From positions 1 through 64,000 of the forward strand of contig NZ_JANBVS010000008.1 of the NCBI RefSeq assembly GCF_024586915.1: DNA of 64,000 nt, written 5' to 3'. The position numbers and the translations under genes were made by a program. The notes below the pieces were generated by a model that was not told the origin of the DNA, did no database searches, and worked only from the letters and a program-made list of their open reading frames with translations. Source of the stretch: Bradyrhizobium sp. SRS-191 (lineage in GTDB: Bacteria > Pseudomonadota > Alphaproteobacteria > Rhizobiales > Xanthobacteraceae). This document shows positions 57,190-64,000 of this stretch, in pieces (position 1 is the stretch's first letter; each line of letters starts with the position of its first letter).

Positions 57190-57891
57190 TCACTTCGTGT
57201 TGCGGGCCGCACGGCCGGCATCGGCGCTCGCGGTCGTGGCCGGGGCGGCATTCATGGTATCGAGGTTCATCACGACATTGCCCTCGAAGCGGATCACCTC
57301 GCCATTGTCGGTGATGCGCAGCCGGTCGGCGGAGAGCGTGCCGTTGGTCAGCTTGACGTCGACCCGCTCGTCCGAGCTCACCGTCCCCTTGGCCATGTCG
57401 ACCGAGGCGCGGCTCAGGCGCGCCTCGTAGCCGGTCGAGGTCGTCAGCAGGATGTCCTTCTTCAATTCGAGCTGCTGCTGCTTGGTGTCGAACACGCCGG
57501 TGTTCGCCCGCAAGGTCACGGTCGACTGGTCCTCCATCAGCACCTTGGCGCGGAGGATGTTGAGTTCGACGTGATCGGGATCTGTGAGGTCCTGCACCGC
57601 GCTGTGGGCGACGAGATCATACGGCCGCTGGTCCGGCGTGAAGCCGGTCAGATGCGGTGTCTCCATGGTGATCTTGCGGCCGGAGATGACGAGATTGCCG
57701 GAAAGATTGTTGGTCTCGACCGTGACACGGAAATCATTGAAGAAGGCGACGTAGAGAACGACCGCCATCGCCAAGCCCACGGCGGTCGGCACGGCGATCC
57801 GCAGCGCGCGCACAAAGCGGCTGTGGCGCGCCGCGACGGCAAAGCGCGCCTGCAAGGTGGGATCATAGACCGGGTTCTGGACCGAGTTCAC
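57190..57891 (-). CDS. lptC: LPS transport protein LptC
   Basis: 233 residues. One N-terminal membrane helix (AVPTAVGLAMAVVLYVAFF) followed by a periplasmic OstA-like domain (LSGNLVISGRKITMETPHLTGF, LRANTGVFDTKQQQLELKKDILL, GTLSADRLRITDNGEVIRFEG). It passes LPS from LptBFG to LptA. Gene order and fold agree. Confidence 0.92.
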   Translation of the reverse strand: MNSVQNPVYDPTLQARFAVAARHSRFVRALRIAVPTAVGLAMAVVLYVAFFNDFRVTVETNNLSGNLVISGRKITMETPHLTGFTPDQRPYDLVAHSAVQDLTDPDHVELNILRAKVLMEDQSTVTLRANTGVFDTKQQQLELKKDILLTTSTGYEARLSRASVDMAKGTVSSDERVDVKLTNGTLSADRLRITDNGEVIRFEGNVVMNLDTMNAAPATTASADAGRAARNTK

Positions 57892-58011
57892 CAGGGCTCC
57901 GACACCGAAGGCGAGCGCCGAAACAGCTCGCGGACATCGCGCATCCTACCATGGGCGCGTCAGCCATTGCAGCCTGGAACTGGCGCGAAATCGCGACGCA
58001 GGACGCCGGCA

Positions 58012-58033
58012 ATCATTAAGAGAGATTAATGAT
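58012..58033. promoter_or_regulatory. Perfect inverted repeat between rnd and lptC
   Basis: ATCATTAA-GAGAGA-TTAATGAT, 8-bp perfect arms, lies 120 bases upstream of lptC on its strand and 28 bases after rnd. It is an AT-rich dyad in a GC-rich genome, so it may be an operator for lptCAB or a hairpin. It is not a CtrA site because the TTAA spacing is 6, not 7. Confidence 0.4.
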
Positions 58034-58061
58034 CCTGAACGCGCCGTCGATTCGGCCCGGC

Positions 58062-58676
58062 TCACGAATGCGCAAAGATGTCCTCGGCCTCGAATCCGCC
58101 CAGATCGAGGGTGGCCCGGTGCGGCAGGAACGCGAAACAAGCTTGCGCCAGCGCCAGCCGCCCTTCGCGGGCCAGCATCACGTCGAGCTTCTCGCGCAGC
58201 GCATGCAGATGCAGCACGTCGGAGGCGGCGTAAGCGAGCTGCGGCTCGCTCAAGGTATCGGCTCCCCAGTCGCTCGACTGCTGCTGCTTGGAGAGATCGA
58301 CATTGAGCAGTTCGCGCACGAGATCCTTGAGGCCGTGGCGGTCGGTATAGGTCCGCGCCAGCCGCGAGGCGATCTTGGTGCAGTAGACCGGCTGCGGCAT
58401 CACACCGAAGGTATTGAACAGCGTCGCGACGTCGAAGCGCGCGAAGTGGAAGATCTTGGTGACATCGGGATTGCCAAGCAGCGCCTTCAGGTTCGGCGCA
58501 TCGGTGTGTCCCTTGGGGATCTGCACCACGTCGGCCGAGCCATCGCCAGGCGACAGCTGCACCACGCACAGCCGGTCGCGGTGCGGATTGAGTCCCATCG
58601 TCTCGGTGTCGATCGCAACCGAATTGGTGTAGCGGGAGAGATCGGGCAGGTCGCCACGGTGCAGGCGGACGGTCAT
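58062..58676 (-). CDS. rnd: Ribonuclease D-like 3'-5' exonuclease
   Basis: 204 residues from ATG 58676; a TTG three codons upstream is possible. The DEDDy exonuclease motifs are SVAIDTETMGLNP (Exo I), KIFHFARFDVATL (Exo II) and LAYAASDVLHLHAL (Exo III). There is no HRDC domain, so it is the short form (compared with ~375 residues in E. coli RNase D). It trims RNA 3' ends. Placed upstream of lptC as in many alphaproteobacteria. Confidence 0.88.
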   Translation of the reverse strand: MTVRLHRGDLPDLSRYTNSVAIDTETMGLNPHRDRLCVVQLSPGDGSADVVQIPKGHTDAPNLKALLGNPDVTKIFHFARFDVATLFNTFGVMPQPVYCTKIASRLARTYTDRHGLKDLVRELLNVDLSKQQQSSDWGADTLSEPQLAYAASDVLHLHALREKLDVMLAREGRLALAQACFAFLPHRATLDLGGFEAEDIFAHS

Positions 58677-59375
58677 GGGGTTCAAAACCTCGGTCGAATC
58701 AGGGTCGGGCGGGTCGGACCGACCCGGCGCCGCAGGACGCGGTGAAGCCCGGATTTAGCCCGGCGCAGGTAACCATCCGGCAAACGCAGCCGGCTCGGCT
58801 CCGGAATGAGGTGAGGGAATGCCAGCCCGGCGGCTCCGGCGCAAGTCCGGAGGACAGGCGCCGCCCCGACATTACCCCGCCGAACGTTCACTCGTCGCCA
58901 AGTTGGCTCATACAGCGGCGCGGGCATTGAGGCGGACAGCTCGCGCCTCGAATTCCGCCGTCATCCCGGACAAGTCCGCCGACGCAACGCGCGGGCGGGC
59001 GTAGATCCGGGATTCATCACCACAGGACGTCGTGAGGCGCGCAGAACGGGCGGCCTGCCAGTTTCAGACATCACGCGGTATGGACGACACCGATGGGTGA
59101 AGCCACAGCTTCGCACCACACACCATTGGTGGACGAAGCCCCTACTCCCGTCACACGCCAATCACGCGAGCTCATCCGCCTCTTCGCGCCGCAGCGATCC
59201 GCATCATCGATCGATCCAACTCTTGCATTGATCAATGCCGCAATTGGCTTGGACAGAAAATGCCGCGGGCCCTACGCGTGATATTGGCGCTTGACTTCGC
59301 ATCTGGAGTGGAGCGACCCAAGGCGGCCTGCTGCATCTGCCTACAACGACATAATCAATCAAGGAGGAAGCCCAG
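58677..59375. other. Intergenic gap before the TRAP operon
   Basis: 699 bases with no convincing gene. It contains the repeat copy at 58957-59060. The rightmost part holds AAGGAGGAA, the ribosome site of the TRAP binding protein. No sigma-54 site with correct spacing was found. Confidence 0.4.
58957..59060 (+). repeat. Dispersed repeat, copy A
   Basis: Starts GCCGTCATCCCGGACAAG, continues CCGCCGACGCAACGCG, GGGCGGGC and TGAGGCGCGCAGAACGGGCG. It aligns along its ~104 bases with the copy at 62562-62665. The pair brackets the TRAP operon. The inner CCGGACAAG/CCGGGA form suggests a fourth family of intergenic repeat. Confidence 0.7.
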
Positions 59376-60347
59376 ATGAAGACACTTTCAGCGCTCATTG
59401 CGGCCGCCGTGCTGGCGGTCACCTCGCCCTTGGCGATGGCGCGCGATTTCCGCTCTGCCGACGTGCATCCCGCCGACTATCCGACCGTCGAAGCGGTCAA
59501 GTTCATGGGCAAGCAGCTCGCGGCGGCCAGCGGCGGCAAGCTCGGCGTCAAGGTGTTCCCGAACGGCGCGCTCGGCTCCGAGAAGGACACGATCGAGCAG
59601 CTCAAGATCGGCGCGCTCGACATGATGCGGATCAACTCGTCGCCGCTGAACAATTTCGTGCCCGAGACCGTCGCGCTCTGTCTGCCCTTCGTGTTCCGCG
59701 ACACCCAGCACATGCGCAACGTCCTGGACGGCCCGATCGGCGACGAGATCCTGGCCGCCATGGAGCCGGCCGGACTGATCGGCCTCGCTTATTACGACAG
59801 CGGCGCCCGCTCGATCTACACGGTCAAGGCGCCGGTCAAGTCGCTCGCCGACCTCAAGGGCCTGAAGATCCGCGTGCAGCAGTCCGACCTCTGGGTCGGC
59901 ATGATCCAGAGCCTCGGCGCCAACCCGACCCCGATGCCCTATGGCGAGGTCTACACCGCGCTCAAGACCGGCCTCGTCGACGCCGCCGAGAACAACTGGC
60001 CGTCCTACGAATCCTCGCGTCATTTCGAGGCCGCCAAGTTCTACAACGTCACCGAGCACTCGCTGGCGCCTGAAGTCCTCGTGATGTCCAAGAAGGTCTG
60101 GGACACGCTCAGCAAGGAAGACCAGGCGATGATCCGCAAGGCGGCCAAGGACTCGGTGCCGGTCATGCGCAAGCTCTGGGACGAGCGTGAGGAGACCTCG
60201 CGCAAGACCGTCGAGGCCGCCGGCGTCCAGGTCGTGACGATCGCCAACAAGCAGGAGTTCGTGGATGCGATGAAGCCGGTCTACCAGAAGTTCGCCGGCG
60301 ACGAGAAGCTCTCGAGCCTCGTCAAGCGCATCCAGGACACGAAGTAA
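59376..60347 (+). CDS. TRAP transporter substrate-binding protein, DctP family
   Basis: 323 residues. Signal peptide (TLSALIAAAVLAVTSPLAMA), then a DctP fold: VKFMGKQLAAASGGKLGVKVFPNGALGSEK, LKGLKIRVQQSDLWVGM and PMPYGEVYTALKTGLVDAAEN, which carries the carboxylate-binding Arg region. It binds an organic acid in the periplasm; which one is unknown. An 11-base duplication spans its stop codon. First gene of the TRAP operon. Confidence 0.92.
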   Translation: MKTLSALIAAAVLAVTSPLAMARDFRSADVHPADYPTVEAVKFMGKQLAAASGGKLGVKVFPNGALGSEKDTIEQLKIGALDMMRINSSPLNNFVPETVALCLPFVFRDTQHMRNVLDGPIGDEILAAMEPAGLIGLAYYDSGARSIYTVKAPVKSLADLKGLKIRVQQSDLWVGMIQSLGANPTPMPYGEVYTALKTGLVDAAENNWPSYESSRHFEAAKFYNVTEHSLAPEVLVMSKKVWDTLSKEDQAMIRKAAKDSVPVMRKLWDEREETSRKTVEAAGVQVVTIANKQEFVDAMKPVYQKFAGDEKLSSLVKRIQDTK

Positions 60348-60360
60348 AAGACACGAAGTA
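60336..60360 (+). repeat. Tandem duplication over the TRAP binding-protein stop codon
   Basis: GACACGAAGTA occurs at 60336-60346 and 60350-60360, a 14-base tandem unit. The stop codon (TAA, 60345-60347) falls in the first unit; the second unit repeats the same end in frame-shifted form. Followed by the hairpin CGACGCCG-GAAATCA-CGGCGTCG (60368-60390). Confidence 0.6.
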
Positions 60361-60474
60361 GAAGTTACGACGCCGGAAATCACGGCGTCGAACACGCCGA
60401 CCAAGAACAACAATCACACGGTCCGGCGTCGTCGCCATCGGCGACGCCGGATGCAAGCCAGGGGAGGGACGGGA

Positions 60475-61020
60475 ATGACAGACCCACATGTCGGCGACCA
60501 CGAGCACGGTGAGGGGCGCCCGTCACGCGGCCCGCTGACGCGGATCAACGCCGTCATCGCGCGGCTGGGCATGTATCTGTCCGTCGCCGGCCTGCTCGTC
60601 ATCGTCACCATCGTGTTCTACCAGGTGTTCGGACGCTACGTGCTGAACTCCAGCCCGACCTGGACCGAGAACCTGGCGCTGGTCCTGATCCTCTATGTCA
60701 CCTTGATCGGCGGCGCCGTCGGCGTCCGCGACGCCGGACACATCGGCATGGACAGCCTGCTGGTGATGCTGCCGGACTCGACGCGCGAGAAGATCGAGCT
60801 TGTGATCCACGTCCTCGTCGCGCTGTTCGGCCTCGCCATGGCCTACAATGGCTGGATCCTCGGCGCCTCCGTCGGCACCGTGAAGATCGCCAATCTCGGC
60901 CTGCCAGAGCTCGTCCGCTACGTCCCGCTGGTCGTCTCCGGGCTGCTGATCGTCTCCTTCTCAATCGAGCACATCATTGCTCTCCTGCGCGGTGAAGAGG
61001 TCATCCCGTCATGGAACTGA
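60475..61020 (+). CDS. TRAP transporter small permease, DctQ family
   Basis: 181 residues from ATG 60475, preceded by GGGAGGGACGGGA. Four membrane helices; the DctQ signature is the first-half segment VFYQVFGRYVLNSSPTWTENLALVLILYVTLIGGA. It pairs with the large permease. It overlaps the next gene by 10 bases. Confidence 0.92.
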   Translation: MTDPHVGDHEHGEGRPSRGPLTRINAVIARLGMYLSVAGLLVIVTIVFYQVFGRYVLNSSPTWTENLALVLILYVTLIGGAVGVRDAGHIGMDSLLVMLPDSTREKIELVIHVLVALFGLAMAYNGWILGASVGTVKIANLGLPELVRYVPLVVSGLLIVSFSIEHIIALLRGEEVIPSWN

Positions 61021-62303
61021 TCATTCTCGGCGTCACGTTCTTCGGCTTTCTCATCCTCGGCGTCCCCGTCGCCTTCGCGATCGGCCTCTCCGCGATCTGC
61101 ACCATCCTCTATGAGGGCCTGCCGGTCGCGGTGATCTTCCAGCAGATGATGTCGGGGATGAACATCTTCTCGTTCCTGGCCATCCCGTTCTTCGTCTTCA
61201 GCGGTGAGCTGATGCTGCATGGCGGCGTCGCCGACAAGATCGTGCAGCTCGCCAAGAACCTGGTCGGCCACATCCGCGGCGGCCTCGGCATGTCCAACGT
61301 CGTCGCCTGTACGCTGTTCGGCGGCGTCTCCGGCTCGCCGGTCGCCGACGTCTCGGCGATGGGCGCGGTGATGATCCCGATGATGAAGAAGGAAGGATTC
61401 GACACCGACTACGCCGTCAACGTCACCACCCACGCCTCGCTGGTGGGCGCGCTGATGCCGACCAGCCACAACATGATCATCTATGCGCTGGCTGCCGGCG
61501 GCAAGGTGTCGATCGGCGCGCTGATCGCCGCGGGCCTGTTGCCGGCGCTGGTGCTGATGGTCTGCATGCTGGTCGCCGCCTACGCCGTCGCGGTGAAGCG
61601 CGGCTATCCCGCCGGCAAGTTTCCGGGCTGGGCCGAGGTGGGCCGCTCGTTCGCGGCGGCGCTGCCGGGCCTGCTGATCGTCGGCATCATCCTGGCGGGC
61701 ATCCTCTCCGGTGTCTTCACGGCCACGGAGTCAGCGGCCGTCGCCGTCACCTACACGATCGTGCTGACGTTCTTCATCTACCGCACGATGACCTTGCCCA
61801 ACTTCCTGCGCGCCGCGGCCAAGGCGGTGAAGACGACCGGCGTGGTGCTGCTGCTGATCGGCGTCTCCACCATGTTCCAGTACCTGATGGGACTCTACGA
61901 AGTAGCCGATTTCGCCGGCGACCTGATGAGCAAGGTCTCTTCGCAGCCCTGGATGATCTTCCTGCTGATCAACATCATCCTGTTCCTGCTCGGCACCTTC
62001 ATGGACATGGCGGCGACGATCCTGATCTGTACCCCCATCTTCCTGCCGATCGCGATGAAGGCCGGTATGGACCCCGTGCAGTTCGGCATGCTGATGCTGA
62101 TCAACTGCGCGCTCGGCCTCAACACCCCGCCGGTCGGCACCACGCAATTTGTCGGCTGCGCCATCGGCGGCATCTCGGTCGGCGCCGTCATGCGCACGAT
62201 CCTGCCGTTCTACGCCGCGCTGATCGCAGCACTGATGTTCGTGACCTACGTCCCGGCGTTCTCACTCTGGCTGCCGCGGCTGCTGATGGGGTACAAGGGA
62301 TAG
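61011..62303 (+). CDS. TRAP transporter large permease, DctM family
   Basis: 430 residues, about 12 membrane segments. DctM signatures: FFGFLILGVPVAFAIGLSA, LAIPFFVFSGELML, GGVSGSPVADVSAMGAVMIPMM, and the C-terminal INCALGLNTPPVGTTQFVGC. It is the Na+-coupled channel subunit of the organic acid importer. A hairpin CAGCAAACC/GGTTTGCTG follows at 62342-62370. Confidence 0.95.
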   Translation: MELIILGVTFFGFLILGVPVAFAIGLSAICTILYEGLPVAVIFQQMMSGMNIFSFLAIPFFVFSGELMLHGGVADKIVQLAKNLVGHIRGGLGMSNVVACTLFGGVSGSPVADVSAMGAVMIPMMKKEGFDTDYAVNVTTHASLVGALMPTSHNMIIYALAAGGKVSIGALIAAGLLPALVLMVCMLVAAYAVAVKRGYPAGKFPGWAEVGRSFAAALPGLLIVGIILAGILSGVFTATESAAVAVTYTIVLTFFIYRTMTLPNFLRAAAKAVKTTGVVLLLIGVSTMFQYLMGLYEVADFAGDLMSKVSSQPWMIFLLINIILFLLGTFMDMAATILICTPIFLPIAMKAGMDPVQFGMLMLINCALGLNTPPVGTTQFVGCAIGGISVGAVMRTILPFYAALIAALMFVTYVPAFSLWLPRLLMGYKG

Positions 62304-62341
62304 ATCGAGAGAGGTCGCTGGTTTTGTTGGCCGGCCCCGGC

Positions 62342-62386
62342 CAGCAAACCGCGCCTGCCATGGTTTGCTGACAACATTTGCTGACA
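62342..62386. repeat. Hairpin and direct repeat after the TRAP operon
   Basis: CAGCAAACC (62342-62350) pairs with GGTTTGCTG (62362-62370) around 11 bases. TTTGCTGACA is also directly repeated at 62364-62373 and 62377-62386. No T-run follows, so termination here is uncertain. Confidence 0.45.
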
Positions 62387-62387
62387 T

Positions 62388-62543
62388 CGTAGGGTGGGCA
62401 AAGGCGCGCCTGACAGCGAGATGGTTACGCAGTCTCGCGCGCGCCGTGCCCACCGCCTCGCGCCGAGATCAAGATGGTGGGCACGACGCACCATCAACAG
62501 CGCAAGCCGTGATATCTCGCGACGCGCCTTTGCCCACCCTACG
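62388..62543. repeat. 156-base palindromic element with 21-base perfect arms
   Basis: The left arm starts CGTAGGGTGGGCAAAGG at 62388 and the right arm, its exact reverse complement, ends CCTTTGCCCACCCTACG at 62543. The inner part contains GTGCCCACC and GGTGGGCAC as further pairing parts. A fragment of the same arm lies at 27885. No gene is inside. Confidence 0.7.
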
Positions 62544-62561
62544 GCCTGCCAGCCCCCCTCC

Positions 62562-62665
62562 GCTGTCGTCCCGGACAAGCCTGCCGACGCAACGCGTCGG
62601 CGGGCGCGGCTCCGGGACCCATGGCCACCGGCTGTCATGAGGCGCGCGGAACGTGCCGCCTGCCC
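62562..62665 (+). repeat. Dispersed repeat, copy B
   Basis: Starts GCTGTCGTCCCGGACAAG, continues CTGCCGACGCAACGCG, CGGCGGGC and ATGAGGCGCGCGGAACGTGC. Aligns along its ~104 bases with copy A at 58957-59060, in the same orientation. Confidence 0.7.
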
Positions 62666-62704
62666 ATTGCGTACATCAGGGGCTCGGAGCCCGCGCCTCG
62701 ACGG

Positions 62705-63910
62705 TCACTTCACGCAGGACCGCGCGACGATGCCGATCTTGCGGCGGTCGCCGGCAAGATCGAATTCCAGCCCCATCGCGGTCTCCGAGTCGACCTTGCC
62801 GATCCGATCATAGTCGATCTCGATTCGCTTGGCCGCCTCCAGGTCTGCCATCGTCGCGCCGACGATCTGCCCCGTCGTCTGCGGGCCGAGCGGGCTCGCG
62901 TCCAGCGCGACCAGCTTGAACGGATAGCTGCGCCTGCCGTGATCGCTGACCAGGAACACCTGGCGCTCCGTCATGATGTCCCGCATCGTCTGCTCGAACG
63001 TCCCGCTATCGTATTTCCAGTTCGGAATCATCGCGAGATGGACGATCGAGGCGTCGCCGCGGCAATACAGGCGCAGGCGGAAGTTCACGAACAGGGACCG
63101 GTTGAAGATTTCGACATAGGCGCCGCCGCCGCCGAACGGCTCGACAGTCATCGGACTCGCGTATTTCCAGCTGATCTCGATGCCGAGATCGACGACCTCC
63201 TGCCGCGTCAGCCATCGGACCTTCCCCCGCGTCGAGGCGGCCAGAGCGAGCAGTCTCGGACTGGCATCCATGCGCAGGACGTAGTCGATCAGGCTCCCCA
63301 TCATCGCCTGGTCGGCAGCCCGGACGGGCTCGCTCGCGGTCCTGGCCTTGGGCTCCTTGCTCGGCTCGGGGTCGAGCAGCTGCCTTAAGCCGAGCTCGCC
63401 CCCTTCGGCATGCCGCCTGACGCCGCCGAGGAACGCCAGCACGCAGGCCGATGCACAATGACCGGGATCCCAGCCGCCTTCGATGGTGTTGATGAATCTG
63501 CCGTCCGCATCGAGCGTCCCGGAGGTCTTGCCGACCCGGCTGTGCAGGTTCTCCTCGCGGATCATCTCGCCAAGCCGCATCGCAGCCGTGAGGTCGCCGC
63601 CGGGCGAGTTGAACCTGATGTCATATCCATCCCTCCCCTTGGCGAGAAACTGCCGAAACACTTCCGGCGTATCGCGCTGGATGGTGCCCTCGGCCGCGAT
63701 CCACGAGCAGCCGTTGCAATTGCCGGTATCGCCGGCGTTGAAGAACTGCATCGGCTTGGAGGCATCGTAGTTGAACGTCTCATCTGCGGCTGAGGGCTGC
63801 GGGCCCAGTGCGGCGATAATGCCGAGCAGGACGGGCGCCACCAGGCGGAGAGACGAGCGGCGGTCCGCAGCCGCAAGGTGCTTTGCGCTGGTGTAGATCA
63901 TGAACGACAT
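62705..63910 (-). CDS. Secreted ClpP/crotonase-fold protein (COG3904-like)
   Basis: 401 residues, with a signal peptide or membrane anchor (LRLVAPVLLGIIAALGPQPSAA). The ~residue 60-180 part resembles ClpP-fold periplasmic proteins: GCSWIAAEGTI, YDIRFNSPGGDLTAAMRLGEMI (SPGG, the oxyanion loop) and HCASACVLAFLGG with Ser154 where the nucleophile is expected. The segment that often carries a catalytic His (LGxHQ) reads ELGLRQ here, so activity is doubtful. The C-terminal ~140 residues are not recognised. Function unknown. Confidence 0.7.
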   Translation of the reverse strand: MSFMIYTSAKHLAAADRRSSLRLVAPVLLGIIAALGPQPSAADETFNYDASKPMQFFNAGDTGNCNGCSWIAAEGTIQRDTPEVFRQFLAKGRDGYDIRFNSPGGDLTAAMRLGEMIREENLHSRVGKTSGTLDADGRFINTIEGGWDPGHCASACVLAFLGGVRRHAEGGELGLRQLLDPEPSKEPKARTASEPVRAADQAMMGSLIDYVLRMDASPRLLALAASTRGKVRWLTRQEVVDLGIEISWKYASPMTVEPFGGGGAYVEIFNRSLFVNFRLRLYCRGDASIVHLAMIPNWKYDSGTFEQTMRDIMTERQVFLVSDHGRRSYPFKLVALDASPLGPQTTGQIVGATMADLEAAKRIEIDYDRIGKVDSETAMGLEFDLAGDRRKIGIVARSCVK

Positions 63911-64000
63911 GGATCGTGTCCGTGACGACGAAAAGGGAACGGAATCGACGGCCGGAGCCGAGGCAATGGCAGGAATGTGCGAGAGGCGGCGGATGGCAAA
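63911..64000. other. Window end, no gene seen
   Basis: The last 90 bases should hold the promoter of the leftward ClpP-fold gene. Nothing else is recognised. Confidence 0.3.

Noticed and set aside
58016..58029. CtrA-type TTAA-N7-TTAA site
   Set aside because: The spacing is six bases, not seven; the sequence is better described as a perfect dyad.

Overview
The window reads as a piece of chromosome from a GC-rich alphaproteobacterium of the Bradyrhizobium/Rhodopseudomonas group. The evidence is the gene orders (aroA-cmk-rpsA-ihfB-trpFBA-accD-folC; rnd-lptC-lptA-lptB-rpoN-hpf-ptsN; murU-addB-addA-trxA), an AccD without its zinc ribbon, an RpoH-type promoter plus ROSE-like RNA thermometer before an hsp20 gene, and many palindromic intergenic repeats of a kind common in Bradyrhizobium. 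No phage, plasmid, transposase, CRISPR or rRNA genes were found. It is mostly core chromosome, with small accessory additions.

Layout. 1-5.7 kb: 5' part of a PQQ sugar dehydrogenase gene, an amidase, pncB, and a secreted caspase-fold protein that has lost both catalytic residues. 5.8-14.8 kb: tRNA-Gly, the co-chaperone cnoX, a LON-domain protein, a high-affinity iron uptake pair (cupredoxin plus FTR1 permease), a TetR regulator divergent from a small membrane protein with two matching operators, then a Trm112-like protein, an alpha/beta hydrolase, a ubiquinone hydroxylase, tesB and a GYF_2 membrane protein. 15-19 kb: two tandem glnK-amtB units; the second has a sigma-54 promoter and two tandem NtrC-like sites. 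19-29 kb: PilZ protein, murU, addB-addA, trxA and an ATP-dependent DNA ligase.

29-41.3 kb, minus strand: a long housekeeping block, transcribed from aroA through cmk, rpsA, sppA, ihfB, lapA, trpF-trpB-trpA, accD and folC to a phosphoesterase. 41.4-49.1 kb: FYDLN-acid protein, tRNA-Ala, the divergent ohrR/ohr peroxide pair with two operators, a CoA-transferase, and ugpBAEC behind a probable Pho box. 49.1-51.8 kb: heat-inducible hsp20 and its DUF1150 neighbour, then a GNAT enzyme and a sulfotransferase that look inserted next to ptsN. 51.7-58.7 kb, minus strand: rnd, lptC, lptA, lptB, rpoN, hpf, ptsN. 59.4-62.3 kb: a TRAP transporter operon. 62.7-63.9 kb: a secreted ClpP-fold protein.

Together the genes show dense nitrogen control (two PII/ammonium channel pairs, RpoN and PtsN in one window), phosphate and iron scavenging, and stress responses (ROSE/RpoH heat shock, OhrR peroxide sensing). 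The least understood items are the pseudo-caspase, the TetR/membrane protein pair, the sulfotransferase insertion and the ClpP-like secreted protein. All functional calls are from reading motifs and gene order; no database search was run.
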